Assembly (NCBI GenBank): GCA_026414995.1
Contig: JAOAHY010000009.1
Coordinates: forward strand, 1-42,596
Reading direction: 5' to 3'
Origin: Caldisericia bacterium
GTDB taxonomy: Bacteria > Caldisericota > Caldisericia > B22-G15
Length of the DNA stretch: 42,596 bases
Shown: piece after piece, positions 24,964 to 34,291 of the stretch
Numbering within the stretch: position 1 is the first letter of the stretch
How the letters are laid out: every line of letters starts with the position of its first letter
Translations under genes and position numbers: made by a program
Notes under the pieces: model-generated
Told to the model about the DNA's origin: nothing
Seen by the model: the letters and a program-made list of their open reading frames with translations, nothing else
Databases searched by the model: none

Positions 24964-27285
24964 TTAAGAACTCCTTAAAGATAATTTAATACCCTCCTCC
25001 ACTCTTTCAATTAAATGAAATTTTAAACTGTTTTTAATTTGCTTTGGAATTTTCTTGAGATCATTCTCATTCTCTTTTGGAATAATTACCTCTTTAATTC
25101 CTGCTCTGTGTGCTGCAAGAACTTTAATCTTAAGACCTCCAATTGGTAAAACTTTTCCAGTTAAAGTTATCTCTCCTGTCATTGCAACTTCTTTTTTAAC
25201 TGGAACTTCTTTAATTGTTGAAATCATTGCTGTAAGCATTGCAATTCCTGCAGATGGTCCATCTTTTGGAACAGCACCTTCTGGAACATGAACATGAAAA
25301 TCAAATTTTTTATAAAAATCTTTATCCTCAATTCCAAGTGTATCAGCATGAGATCTTATATAAGAGAATGCTGCATGTGCTGATTCTTTCATAACATCTC
25401 CAAGTTGTCCTGTTAGAATAAGTTTTCCATCTCCTTTCATTTTAACAACTTCGATTTTTGTAATGTCTCCTCCAAATGGTGTCCAAGAAAGACCAGTTGC
25501 AACACCAATTTCATCTCTCTCTTCTTTTATTCCAAATCTATATAGTGGATATTCTAAATATTTAAATAAATTTTTTGCTGATACTGTAACTTTTTTAAAG
25601 TTTTCACCTTTCTCAAGTTTCTCTTTTGCAACTTTTCTTAAAATTTTAGAAATCTGTCTTTCAAGTTCTCTTAATCCAGATTCTCTTGTATATTCTCTTA
25701 TTATTTTTAAATATGCCTCATCTGTAATTTTAACATCATCTTCATTTAAACCATTAAAGTTTAGTTGTTTTGGAAATAGATATTTTTTAGCTATGTGAAG
25801 TTTTTCATCTTCAGTATAACCTGGAAGGTAAATTATCTCCATTCTATCTAAAAGTGGCGGAGGAATTGTGTGAGTAACATTTCCTGTTGTAATAAATAAA
25901 ACATCAGAGAGATCAAACGGAATTTCAATATAATGATCAGAAAAATGTGAATTTTGATCTGGGTCAAGAGCTTCAAGAAGTGCTGCTGATGGGTCTCCTC
26001 TAAAATCTACTCCGACTTTGTCTATTTCATCTAAAAGGAAAACTGGATTTCTTGTACCTGCTTCTTTTATCCCCTGTATTATTCTTCCAGGAAGAGCTCC
26101 AACATATGTTCTTCTATGACCTCTTATTTCTGCTTCATCTCTAATTCCACCAAGAGATACATGAACAAATTTTCTTCCAAGTGCTCTTGCTATAGATCTA
26201 CCTAGAGATGTTTTTCCTACTCCAGGAGGTCCTATAAAACAAAGAATTGGGGATTTTGGCTTTTTTGTTAATCTTCTTACTGCAAGATACTCAAGAATTC
26301 TTTCTTTAACATCTTCAAGACCATAATGATCTTCATCTAAAATTTTTTGTGCTCTTAAAATTTCAATCTCATCTTTTGTTGATTTATCCCATGGTAGATC
26401 TAGAAGCCAATCAAGATATGTTCTAATAACTGCTGCTTCCATTGCCATAGGTGGCATTTTTGATAAGCGCTTCAACTCTTCATTAAATTTTTCTAAAACA
26501 TAATCTGGTAATTTTCTTCCCTTTAGTTTATTTCTATATTCTTCAACTTCTTCAGAATACTCTTCAGATTCACCTAATTCTCTTTTAATTGCTTTAAGTT
26601 GCTCTCTTAAGAAATATTCTCTTTGTGTTTTATCAACTTGTGATTTTACTTTCTCTTCAATTTCATTTGTTATTTTTAGAAGTTCAACCTCTTTTGAGAG
26701 AAGTTTTATTAAAATTTCAAATCTCTCTTCAATATTTATAGTTTCTAAAATTTTCTGTTTATCTTGAATAGGAACAATTATATTTGATGCAACTATATCT
26801 AAAAATCTTGTAGGATCTCCAATATCTTGAACAGCTGTTAAAGAATCTATTGGAATTTTTTTTGACAATCTTACATAATCTGCATAAAGGTCAAGTGTAA
26901 CTCTTGTTAAAGCCTCGATTTTTGGTGTAATCTCAACTTTATCTTCTATCTCTGTTACTTCTGCTTCGAAATAGGGTTCAACTTTTGTATAATTTTCAAT
27001 TTTGACTCTTTTTATTGCTTCAACTATAACTCTTTCAGTTCCATCTGGAAGTTTAACATTTTGTAAAATTTGAGCAAGAACACCTATTTCATATAAACCC
27101 TCTGGTGTTGGATCTTCCTCTTCTTCTATTTTTTGAGTGACAAGAATAAGAAGTTTATCTTTTTTTATTGCTTCTTCAAATGATGCAAGCGATTTTCTTC
27201 TTCCAACAAAAATTGGAAGGACAGTGTGAGGAAAAACTACAACATTCCTTAATGGTAAAACAGGATAAATTGTCTTCTTTTCCAT
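24964..27285 (-). CDS. lon: ATP-dependent protease Lon
   Basis: The 773-aa cytoplasmic protease degrades misfolded and regulatory proteins. The N-terminal LON domain (residues 1-~200, starting [14 protein letters not shown]) is followed by a coiled-coil segment (~205-245). The AAA+ module has Walker [10 protein letters not shown] at 352-360, a Walker B with [12 protein letters not shown], and [13 protein letters not shown]. The C-terminal protease domain holds the Ser-Lys dyad ([12 protein letters not shown] and [13 protein letters not shown]). Length and order are those of bacterial LonA. It begins 2 nt after clpP and runs into the Na/Pi cotransporter gene. The ribosome site is weak (AGGAAAT), consistent with coupling to clpP. 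Confidence 0.98.
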   Translation of the reverse strand: MEKKTIYPVLPLRNVVVFPHTVLPIFVGRRKSLASFEEAIKKDKLLILVTQKIEEEEDPTPEGLYEIGVLAQILQNVKLPDGTERVIVEAIKRVKIENYTKVEPYFEAEVTEIEDKVEITPKIEALTRVTLDLYADYVRLSKKIPIDSLTAVQDIGDPTRFLDIVASNIIVPIQDKQKILETINIEERFEILIKLLSKEVELLKITNEIEEKVKSQVDKTQREYFLREQLKAIKRELGESEEYSEEVEEYRNKLKGRKLPDYVLEKFNEELKRLSKMPPMAMEAAVIRTYLDWLLDLPWDKSTKDEIEILRAQKILDEDHYGLEDVKERILEYLAVRRLTKKPKSPILCFIGPPGVGKTSLGRSIARALGRKFVHVSLGGIRDEAEIRGHRRTYVGALPGRIIQGIKEAGTRNPVFLLDEIDKVGVDFRGDPSAALLEALDPDQNSHFSDHYIEIPFDLSDVLFITTGNVTHTIPPPLLDRMEIIYLPGYTEDEKLHIAKKYLFPKQLNFNGLNEDDVKITDEAYLKIIREYTRESGLRELERQISKILRKVAKEKLEKGENFKKVTVSAKNLFKYLEYPLYRFGIKEERDEIGVATGLSWTPFGGDITKIEVVKMKGDGKLILTGQLGDVMKESAHAAFSYIRSHADTLGIEDKDFYKKFDFHVHVPEGAVPKDGPSAGIAMLTAMISTIKEVPVKKEVAMTGEITLTGKVLPIGGLKIKVLAAHRAGIKEVIIPKENENDLKKIPKQIKNSLKFHLIERVEEGIKLSLRSS

Positions 27286-27287
27286 AT

Positions 27288-27884
27288 TTATTTCCTATTC
27301 TCTAAAACTTCATCAATTATTCCATAATCTTTTGCTTCATATGAAGTCATATAATAATCTCTATCAGTATCTTTTTCAATTTTATCAAGGGGTTGCCCAG
27401 TATGTTTTGATAAAATTTCATTAATTTTATTTTTTACTCTTATAATCTCTTTTGCTACAATTTCAATATCTTTTGCTTGGCCCTGCACCCCACCCCATGG
27501 TTGGTGTATTAAAATTCTTGTATTTGGTAATGCATATCTTTTATTTTTAGTACCTGCTGCAAGAAGTACAGCAGCCATACTTGCTGCTTGGCCTACACAT
27601 ATTGTTGATACAGGTGCTTTTATAAATTGCATTGTATCGTATATTGCAAGACCTGCTGTAACTTCTCCTCCAGGACTATTTATATATAAATTTATATCTC
27701 TTTCAGGGTCTTCTGCCTCAAGAAAAAGAAGTTCTGCTATAATTGCATTTGCTACCTGATCATTAATTTCAGTTCCAAGAAAAATAATTCTATCTTTAAG
27801 TAATCTTGAAAAAATATCATAACTTCTTTCACCATATGGTGTCTTTTCTATAACCCATGGTATAACCTGATTAATCTCTTTCAT
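27288..27884 (-). CDS. clpP: ATP-dependent Clp protease proteolytic subunit
   Basis: The 198-aa serine peptidase forms the tetradecameric chamber used with ClpX or ClpC. The catalytic triad is complete: S102 in GQAASMAA, H127 in LIHQPWGG and D176 in [26 protein letters not shown] is also diagnostic. The N-terminal extension of about 15 residues before YDIFSRLL may include a short propeptide. The ATG lies 14 nt inside the phosphoribosyltransferase gene with GGAG upstream. Here clpP precedes lon directly and no clpX is in the window, whereas clpP-clpX-lon is a common order elsewhere. Confidence 0.98.
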   Translation of the reverse strand: MKEINQVIPWVIEKTPYGERSYDIFSRLLKDRIIFLGTEINDQVANAIIAELLFLEAEDPERDINLYINSPGGEVTAGLAIYDTMQFIKAPVSTICVGQAASMAAVLLAAGTKNKRYALPNTRILIHQPWGGVQGQAKDIEIVAKEIIRVKNKINEILSKHTGQPLDKIEKDTDRDYYMTSYEAKDYGIIDEVLENRK

Positions 27885-28500
27885 GTCTTCTCCTTTCTTC
27901 CAATATATTTATAACATAATTATCTTCAACTTGCTCAAAATCCTCATAAAACTGTCCAACCGCATAAAAAAAGTGTGGAAGATACAATGAAATAAATAGA
28001 TCTACCTCTTTTTCTATTCTTTCTTTTGCATCAATACTTGAAACAGGAACAGCAACAATTGTTTTGTTTGGATTTTTATTTTTTATAGTTCTTACTGCAA
28101 TTAACATTGTTTCTCCTGTTGCAATTCCATCATCAACAACAATTGCAGTTTGATTAGTTAAATCTTTTAATTGTTTACCACCTCTAAATAATTTAACTCT
28201 ATCTTCAAGAGTTTTTCTTTTTCTTTCGATTGTTTTTTTTAAAAGCTCTTCATTTTCTTTTTCTCTTAAAAAAATTGTTCCATCTTCACTTATTGCACCA
28301 ATTGCATACTCTTCATTGTAAAAAGAAGGAATTTTAGAAACAATAATAATGTCAAGAGGGCAATCTAAAATCTTACTTATTTCATAACCAATTACAACTC
28401 CTCCTCTTGGTATGCCAAAAACAATAGGATTTTTTAAGTTTAACTCTTTTAATTTTTTTCCTAATAGTATTCCTGCTTCTTCTCTATTTCTGAATATCAA
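27871..28500 (-). CDS. phosphoribosyltransferase-family protein
   Basis: The 209-aa protein has the type I phosphoribosyltransferase fold, with the PRPP-binding motif [13 protein letters not shown] at 119-131 and an N-terminal [15 protein letters not shown] segment with [17 protein letters not shown]. This subgroup, often annotated simply as phosphoribosyltransferase, has no known nucleobase specificity and is frequently found near stress or transport genes. It overlaps the bactofilin gene by 17 nt and clpP by 14 nt, so it is tightly built into this operon. A role in nucleobase salvage is possible but not supported by a specificity motif that I can recognise. Confidence 0.85.
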   Translation of the reverse strand: MIFRNREEAGILLGKKLKELNLKNPIVFGIPRGGVVIGYEISKILDCPLDIIIVSKIPSFYNEEYAIGAISEDGTIFLREKENEELLKKTIERKRKTLEDRVKLFRGGKQLKDLTNQTAIVVDDGIATGETMLIAVRTIKNKNPNKTIVAVPVSSIDAKERIEKEVDLFISLYLPHFFYAVGQFYEDFEQVEDNYVINILEERRRHERD

Positions 28501-28891
28501 CTTTTGTTTTCTCTTTTGAAATTAAAGTTTCTTTATTTACTCCCATTGTGCATTTTCCTTCTAAAACCCCTCCCTCTTCAATTGCAATTTTAGATGTATG
28601 AACATCACCAATTAATTTTCCAGTTGAATAAATTTCTACTTTTCTATCAGAAAAAACATTTCCATTAATAACTCCCATTATTTGAACTTCAGCTGCCTTA
28701 ATATTTGATTCAACAACTCCTTTTTCTCCAATTGTTACTATTCCTTTAACTTCAATTTCACCTTTTACTTTTCCATCAACTCTTAAACTACCTTCACAAA
28801 TAATTTTTCCTTCAACTGTTGTTCCTTCACCAATATATGACTGTGCTGAATCTCTTACAACTTCTTCTTTTGATGCTTTTCCGAATGGCAT
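28484..28891 (-). CDS. bactofilin-family cytoskeletal protein
   Basis: The 135-aa protein is a bactofilin (polymer-forming cytoskeletal family, DUF583). A short disordered N-terminus leads to a right-handed beta-helix with repeating turns such as GEGTTVEGKIICEGSLRVDG, KGEIEVKGIVTIGEKGVV and NIKAAEVQIMGVINGNV. The C-terminal tail is charged. Bactofilins polymerise at the membrane without nucleotide and often position cell-wall enzymes. GGAGG precedes the ATG. It is the first protein gene after tRNA-Gly, only 23 nt from the tRNA's CCA end, so it has no room for a separate promoter. Operon partners include the phosphoribosyltransferase, ClpP and Lon. Confidence 0.92.
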   Translation of the reverse strand: MPFGKASKEEVVRDSAQSYIGEGTTVEGKIICEGSLRVDGKVKGEIEVKGIVTIGEKGVVESNIKAAEVQIMGVINGNVFSDRKVEIYSTGKLIGDVHTSKIAIEEGGVLEGKCTMGVNKETLISKEKTKVDIQK

Positions 28892-28914
28892 TACTACCTC
28901 CTTTTTGAAATTTA

Positions 28915-28989
28915 TGGAGCGGGAAACGGGATTCGAACCCGCGGCCCTCGGCTTGGGAAGCCGATGCTCTACCCCTGAGCTATTCCCGC
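28915..28989 (-). tRNA. tRNA-Gly (anticodon CCC)
   Basis: The minus strand forms a full cloverleaf: acceptor stem GCGGGAA/TTCCCGC, D arm GCTC/GAGC, anticodon stem TCGGC/GCCGA around loop TTCCCAA (anticodon CCC), T arm GCGGG/CCCGT with TTCGAAT, discriminator T, and encoded CCA. It lies between the LmbE-like gene and the bactofilin gene on the same strand. Confidence 0.98.
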
Positions 28990-28997
28990 CTAATGAT

Positions 28998-29006
28998 ATT
29001 ATATCA
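28998..29006 (-). promoter_or_regulatory. promoter of tRNA-Gly and the bactofilin-clpP-lon operon
   Basis: On the minus strand an extended -10, TGATATAAT, ends 8 nt before the tRNA 5' end. No good -35 is visible (TGTAGA at 16-bp spacing is the best). The same nonamer precedes tRNA-Ala and rpsO. Confidence 0.65.
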
Positions 29007-29012
29007 ATAATT

Positions 29013-29798
29013 TTAAGTATCTACATAAAATATCTCATTTTTTCTTATAAAACTTGGTAATAATTCTTTTAGTGGTATCTTTTCAATTTGAGATTTATAG
29101 ATAAAAATTGATTCTTTCTTAATTTCAATTTCTTTTTCATTTAAAATAAATTTTTCCCATTTTGAATGAAAATTTAATGTTCTTAAAGGAGGCAAAACGT
29201 ATAAATTTGGATCAAATTTAATTGGTTGAGGGAAATAATCATGATGTACAAGATATTGATAAATTTTTATATTCTCAAAATTTGATAAAACCTCTTTTAA
29301 TACCTCTCCACTTACTTTATGGTCTTTATGCTTATCATAAGATAAAGGTATAAATACTTTGTCAGGTTTATAATTTTTAACTATTCCGTAAAAATCTATA
29401 TAAAGTTCATTTCTATATTTAAATAATTTACCATCGGGATAATTCAAGAAAATTAAGTTATCTTCTTTTAAACCAAGCAAAGAAGCAGCATTTCTTAATT
29501 CATTATATCTAATCTCTTTCTTATGTCTCTTATTTCCATCAGTAATTAAAACTATAAAAACATTTGATTGATTTATAATTGCTCTATGTATATAACCACC
29601 ACAAGCAATGGTTTCATCATCAGGATGTGGAGAAAAAACAATTATTCTTTCATTTTTTTTTGGATTTTCAATTTCAGGCAATAAATTTATTGCTCCTTGT
29701 GGTAAAACTTGAGTTGCTCTTATAAAAAATAAACCATAAATTAAAATAATAAAAAGAGAGAAAAGAATTAAATATTTATATAATTTTTTCTTTTTCAT
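29013..29798 (-). CDS. membrane-anchored LmbE/PIG-L-family deacetylase
   Basis: The 261-aa protein has an N-terminal lysine-rich stretch and a single hydrophobic anchor (residues ~8-27), with the catalytic domain after it. The zinc-site motif SPHPDDET (H58, D60, D61) and a second motif HKDHK near residue 155 identify the LmbE/PIG-L family of zinc N-deacetylases, which act on GlcNAc-containing or similar substrates. With the anchor, the domain probably faces the outside of the membrane (inference). It is the last gene in the run that begins at rpsO, 22 nt after the HIT gene. The substrate cannot be assigned from sequence. Confidence 0.88.
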   Translation of the reverse strand: MKKKKLYKYLILFSLFIILIYGLFFIRATQVLPQGAINLLPEIENPKKNERIIVFSPHPDDETIACGGYIHRAIINQSNVFIVLITDGNKRHKKEIRYNELRNAASLLGLKEDNLIFLNYPDGKLFKYRNELYIDFYGIVKNYKPDKVFIPLSYDKHKDHKVSGEVLKEVLSNFENIKIYQYLVHHDYFPQPIKFDPNLYVLPPLRTLNFHSKWEKFILNEKEIEIKKESIFIYKSQIEKIPLKELLPSFIRKNEIFYVDT

Positions 29799-29820
29799 AT
29801 AATTAAATTTTACTATTAAA

Positions 29821-30276
29821 TTATTTATTGAGTACTTCTTTAAGTTTTTCTATTTCATTATTACTTAACCTATTTTTAACCCATACTTCTTTTAAATTTT
29901 TAACAATAAAATCTATTAAATTCATAGTCACCTTTCTTATTCCTCCATCTGGAAAACTAGTATCACCAATATATCTTGGTATTAAATGAAAATGAATATG
30001 TTCTATTGATTGACCTGCAACTTCTCCAAGATTTAATCCAAAATTAAAACCAGATGCTTTAAGAACTATTTCAATACCAATTTTCACTTTTTTATATGTT
30101 TCAAAAATATTTAAAATTTCTTCATCGTTTAAATCTTCTAATTTCAAAACATGTCTATTTGGAATAATTAATGTATGTCCTTTAGTTACAGGAAATATAT
30201 CAAGAAGTGCAAAAGAAAATTTATTTTTAAAAATTACTCTTTCATTTTCAGGTTCACAAAAAGGACAAAAATTCAT
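29821..30276 (-). CDS. HIT-family nucleotide-binding protein
   Basis: The 151-aa protein carries the histidine triad HIHFHLIPR near residue 100 and the family segments FALLDIFPVTKGHTLIIP and FNFGLNLGEVAGQS. Members hydrolyse nucleoside phosphoramidates, AMP-lysine or diadenosine polyphosphates. The N-terminal CPFC pair is common in zinc-binding HIT proteins. Its ATG overlaps the stop of the DUF362 gene by 4 nt (ATGA), showing translational coupling. It is embedded in a -strand block with PNPase and RNase J, so a role in nucleotide housekeeping is plausible but unproven. Confidence 0.92.
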   Translation of the reverse strand: MNFCPFCEPENERVIFKNKFSFALLDIFPVTKGHTLIIPNRHVLKLEDLNDEEILNIFETYKKVKIGIEIVLKASGFNFGLNLGEVAGQSIEHIHFHLIPRYIGDTSFPDGGIRKVTMNLIDFIVKNLKEVWVKNRLSNNEIEKLKEVLNK

Positions 30277-31370
30277 ATTTCCTTTATATTATATTTTCTT
30301 TCTCCCAAGCCAATCTCTTCACCATATTCAAGTTGTCTTATACCAGAAATTTTGTGGACATATAAAAATTTATCTTCATTTTCTAAAGTTTTATAATCTA
30401 ATGAGTGAACTTTTAGGGCCTCAATATTTTTTATTGCATCAAAAGATGCTTGATCAACTGCAACAATATCTTTTGAACCAAACAAACCAATATCTCTTAT
30501 TATATTTTCATCATGCCATGGTAAACAATCACAATCTGGTGATACATCCAAAACGAAATTTAAAAAGGAGATTCTTTCTTCAAAAAATTTTTTTACTCCA
30601 AAAGCATATTCGACCATTTTTTCCTCTAAAATTTCACTTGAGCTTCCCCAAGATGTTTTAATTGCATTTGTTGGACAAACAGTAACACATTCTCCACATC
30701 CAATACATTTTGAATAATCGAAACTTGCTTTTTTATTTATAATTTCAATTGCATTTTCAGGGCAATGATCTCTACATTTACCACAGCCAATACATCTTTC
30801 AAAAATAAATGGTGGTTTAAAATCTGCATGTTGCTGTTGTTTTCCTGCTCTTGAAGCACAACCCATAGCTACATTTTTAATGCTCCCTCCAAAACCTGCT
30901 GACATATGACCTTTGAAGTGAGTTAAAACAACAAGATAATCTGAATCAATAATTGCACCACCAATTTTTACTTTTTTAAAGTGTTTTAAGTTTACTTCAA
31001 TTTCATAAAAATATTGTCCTCTTACTCCATCAGCAATTACAATTGGACAACCCATTGAGGAGTAAGAAAATCCATTGTATATTGCAGTGTTCAAGTGATC
31101 AATTGCATTTGACCTTGAGCCTCTATAAAGAGTGTTAGTATCTGTTAAAAATGGTTTACCTCCTAAATCCTTAACAAGGTCAACAATCTGCCTTACAAAA
31201 ATTGGCCTTAAAAAACCATGATTACCTAACTCTCCAAAATGAAGTTTAATTGCAACTAGATCACCATTTTTAATCTCTTTAATAAGTTTAGATGCTAAAA
31301 TTTTAATTTTTCTTAAAAATGACCTCTCTTCATTTTCTGCTCTGAGTGAAGCAAATAAAACTTCAGCCAT
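30273..31370 (-). CDS. DUF362-domain protein with two [4Fe-4S] ferredoxin motifs
   Basis: The 365-aa protein has an N-terminal DUF362 region (VAIKLHFGELGNHGF, FLTDTNTLYRGSR, HFKGHMSAGFGGSIKN) interrupted by two bacterial ferredoxin motifs, CIGCGKCRDHCPENAI and CIGCGECVTVCPTNAI, near residues 193-240. This arrangement is common in anaerobes; the biochemical role is not established. It lies 25 nt after RNase J and overlaps the HIT gene by 4 nt. Its presence agrees with an anaerobic lifestyle. No signal peptide is evident. Confidence 0.9.
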   Translation of the reverse strand: MAEVLFASLRAENEERSFLRKIKILASKLIKEIKNGDLVAIKLHFGELGNHGFLRPIFVRQIVDLVKDLGGKPFLTDTNTLYRGSRSNAIDHLNTAIYNGFSYSSMGCPIVIADGVRGQYFYEIEVNLKHFKKVKIGGAIIDSDYLVVLTHFKGHMSAGFGGSIKNVAMGCASRAGKQQQHADFKPPFIFERCIGCGKCRDHCPENAIEIINKKASFDYSKCIGCGECVTVCPTNAIKTSWGSSSEILEEKMVEYAFGVKKFFEERISFLNFVLDVSPDCDCLPWHDENIIRDIGLFGSKDIVAVDQASFDAIKNIEALKVHSLDYKTLENEDKFLYVHKISGIRQLEYGEEIGLGERKYNIKEI

Positions 31371-31395
31371 TTTAAATTTTCCTTTCTAATAAATT

Positions 31396-33057
31396 TTATT
31401 CATTCTCTTCAAAAATTAATGGAATAATAATTGGTTTTCTTCTTGTTCTCTCATAAAGAAATGAAGAAAGAGCACCTTGTAAATCTCTTTCAAGTATATC
31501 TTTTGAATAAGAGTGATTTGAATTATATATCTCCTCTACTCTTTCTTTAGCATCTTTTATTATTTTATTAAACTCAATTCCATTAAAAAATCCTCTTGAT
31601 GAAAAACTTATGTCTTTTATTTTCCCTTTATTTATTAAAATACCTAATACAACAATACCTTCTTTTGCTAAAATTTTTCTATCTTTTAAAACTTCACTCT
31701 CTTCAGATTCAAGACCAAGCCCATCAATAAAAAGATCTCCTGTGTTTTCTTTTTTTCCTCTTCTAACATGGTCCTTTGTGACTATTAAAGTATCACCATT
31801 TTCAACTACAAAAATTTTATCTTCACTTATACCAATCTCTTTTGCTACCTTTTTGTGAGCATAAAGGTGTCTTGCTTCTCCATGAATAGGAACAAAATAA
31901 TCTGGTTTAATAAGTTGAAGCATTATTTTTAACTCCTCAGTTGAAGCATGTCCTGATACATGAACACCATCTTCTTCTCTATAGATAACTTCAGCATTAA
32001 GATAAAAAAGAGAATTTATAATTTTGTTTACATATTCTTCATTTCCAGGAATTGGATGTGCAGAAATTATAACTGTATCTTTTGGAAGAATTTTTATTTT
32101 ATCATGTGCTGAATTTGCAAGTCTTGTAAGCCCTGAAAGTGGTTCACCCTGACTTCCAGTTGTTAAAATAACTAATTTCTCTTCTGGAACAAGAGAAAGT
32201 TCATCAATCTGGATCATTAGATCATTTGGAATATTTAAAAAGCCGAGTTTTTTAGAAATTGTAATTATAATTACAAAACTTTTTCCATCAACATAAACTT
32301 TTTTATTTAGTTTATGAGAAATATCAAAAATTTGTTGGATTCTATGAATGTTTGTTGAGAAAGTTGTAATTATAATTCTTCCTTTTATTTTTCTAAAAAG
32401 ATCAAAAAGCCTTTCACCAACAACCCTTTCAGAACCAGTAAAACCTTCTTTTGTTGCATTTGTAGAATCTGATAGAATGAGTAAAACTCCATCTTGTCCA
32501 ATTTTTCCTAATTTTTGAAGATCAATTGCTTTTCCATCAATTGGAGTTGTATCAATTTTAAAATCTCCTGTATGAAAAATTCTTCCAGAAAAGGGATTTT
32601 CAATTAAAAAACCAAGTCCGTCTGGAATTGAATGATTTACATAAACTCCCTCAAGTGTAAAATTTCCTATTTTAAATTTTTCATTTGGTTTTATTTCAAC
32701 TTCTTCGTATGGTTTTAATTTACCTGGAATTACAGTTGAAGCAAGACCAAGAGTTAGTTTTGTTCCATAAAGAGGAAGTTTTACTTTTTCAAAAATATAT
32801 TTTATAGAACCAATATGATCAAGATGACCATGAGTTATAACTATTCCTTTTAATTTATTTTTTATTTTATCAATATATGTTAGATTTGGAATTACATATT
32901 CAACTCCATACATTTCAATTTCAGGAAATTTAAAACCTGCATCAAGAATAAAAGCAGTTTCATTATCTTCAAAAATCATCATGTTTTTACCAATTTCGTT
33001 TAACCCTCCTAAAAAAGTTATTTTTACAAATTTACTTGATAATTCTTGCGAACTCAT
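31396..33057 (-). CDS. rnj: ribonuclease J
   Basis: The 553-aa metallo-beta-lactamase/beta-CASP nuclease has 5'-3' exo- and endonuclease activity on mRNA and rRNA. Visible are LGGLNEIGKNMM, the zinc site THGHLDH (H76, H78, D80, H81), FHTGDFKID, the beta-CASP segments SDSTNATKEGFTGSE and TTGSQGEP, and FVPIHGEARHL. The C-terminal domain is present. Start ATG 33057 lies 26 nt inside the M16 peptidase gene, with GGAGG about 11 nt upstream, a rather long spacing. The order pnp-M16-rnj places two RNA-decay enzymes in one operon with rpsO. Confidence 0.97.
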   Translation of the reverse strand: MSSQELSSKFVKITFLGGLNEIGKNMMIFEDNETAFILDAGFKFPEIEMYGVEYVIPNLTYIDKIKNKLKGIVITHGHLDHIGSIKYIFEKVKLPLYGTKLTLGLASTVIPGKLKPYEEVEIKPNEKFKIGNFTLEGVYVNHSIPDGLGFLIENPFSGRIFHTGDFKIDTTPIDGKAIDLQKLGKIGQDGVLLILSDSTNATKEGFTGSERVVGERLFDLFRKIKGRIIITTFSTNIHRIQQIFDISHKLNKKVYVDGKSFVIIITISKKLGFLNIPNDLMIQIDELSLVPEEKLVILTTGSQGEPLSGLTRLANSAHDKIKILPKDTVIISAHPIPGNEEYVNKIINSLFYLNAEVIYREEDGVHVSGHASTEELKIMLQLIKPDYFVPIHGEARHLYAHKKVAKEIGISEDKIFVVENGDTLIVTKDHVRRGKKENTGDLFIDGLGLESEESEVLKDRKILAKEGIVVLGILINKGKIKDISFSSRGFFNGIEFNKIIKDAKERVEEIYNSNHSYSKDILERDLQGALSSFLYERTRRKPIIIPLIFEENE

Positions 33058-34291
33058 CTTGTGTTAAGCCTCCACATACACCAAAACCAAATTTTTCAAA
33101 CTCTATTTCACTAAACTCTTTCATTAAATCATCTCTATTAACTTTTTGAATTCTTTCAATTACTTCTTCAATTTTCTCAACATAACCTTTTCTAAAAAAA
33201 TTAACTCCATTTCTTTCACTTTTTGCCAAAGAGTTCTCTAATCTAAGAAGCAAATTTCCAATTAAAAATTCTTTACTTCTCTCTATCTCATCTATTTTAA
33301 AAGACTCTTTTTTTATTTTCTCAAATTCACTTTTAATTTCATAAAGAACTTTTTCTAAATTATTCTTGTTTGTTGCAAAATAGATTACTCCAGCCCCAGT
33401 TTGTTTATAAGATAAATTGAAAGAATAAATTGAATAAACTAAACCTAAATCTTCTCTTATCCTTTGAAATAATCTTGATGACATTCCACCACCTAAAACA
33501 TTTAAAAGAACAAGATGAATAGGATATTCTTTTGTGAGAATTGAAACAGATTTAAAAGCCATGTGTACATAAACTTGTTTAATATCTTTATATCTAACTT
33601 TTATATCAGATAAAAAATTTGGTTCAAAAACTTCACTTATTTTTTTATCATAATCAAATTTTTTTAAATTTTCTTCTACTACCTTTTTAACTTCATCAAA
33701 TTGAATATTTCCATAAAAAGAGATGATTAAATTTTCTGGATGATAAAAATTTTTAAAAAAGGAAAAGAGAGAATCTCTTGTTGAATTTTTTATATTTTCA
33801 ACTTTTCCAATAACATCATAAGAAAAACTTGAATTTCCCCAAATAGCTTTTTTAAGTTCAATTAGAGAAAGTTCTTCAGGTGAATCCTCAATTGAGTTAT
33901 ACTCTTCAATAACAACATTTTTTTCTTTTTCAATTTCAATTTCAGGAAAAAGTGGATTTTGAATAATATCTAAAATAACATCAGTTGCTTTTTTAAAACT
34001 TCTATCTCTTCCTCTAATATAGTAGCCAGTATATTCACTTGATGTAAAAGCGTTCATATCACAACCAATTCCTTCGACTTCAATTGAAATTTCTTTTGAG
34101 TTTCTTTTAGGAGTTCCTTTAAAAACAAGATGTTCTATAAAATGTGAATATCCATTTGTCTCTTCACTCTCATAAATTGAACCTGCTGGTACCAAAATAA
34201 AAAGAGAGAAGGAAGGGAAATTTTCTCCTCTCTGGTATATTAATGTTGAGCCATTAAATAGTGGCTCAACTATTGTTTCGCTATCTGCCAT
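33032..34291 (-). CDS. M16 family zinc peptidase
   Basis: The 419-aa peptidase has the inverted zinc motif HFIEH at 50-54 with the distal glutamate in VVIEEYNSIEDSPEE, and the second-half motif GGGMSSRLFQRIRE followed by YSIYSF. These are the marks of the processing-peptidase-like M16 group often found directly after pnp in Gram-positive and related bacteria. The ATG follows the pnp TAG stop without a gap, and the ribosome site would be inside the pnp end. The 3' end overlaps rnj by 26 nt. The natural substrate is unknown; export signals are absent. Confidence 0.93.
   Translation of the reverse strand: MADSETIVEPLFNGSTLIYQRGENFPSFSLFILVPAGSIYESEETNGYSHFIEHLVFKGTPKRNSKEISIEVEGIGCDMNAFTSSEYTGYYIRGRDRSFKKATDVILDIIQNPLFPEIEIEKEKNVVIEEYNSIEDSPEELSLIELKKAIWGNSSFSYDVIGKVENIKNSTRDSLFSFFKNFYHPENLIISFYGNIQFDEVKKVVEENLKKFDYDKKISEVFEPNFLSDIKVRYKDIKQVYVHMAFKSVSILTKEYPIHLVLLNVLGGGMSSRLFQRIREDLGLVYSIYSFNLSYKQTGAGVIYFATNKNNLEKVLYEIKSEFEKIKKESFKIDEIERSKEFLIGNLLLRLENSLAKSERNGVNFFRKGYVEKIEEVIERIQKVNRDDLMKEFSEIEFEKFGFGVCGGLTQDEFARIIK

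Noticed and set aside
25055-25798. Open frames antisense to lon
   Set aside because: Both lie fully inside the Lon protease and AAA regions and show only shadow composition.
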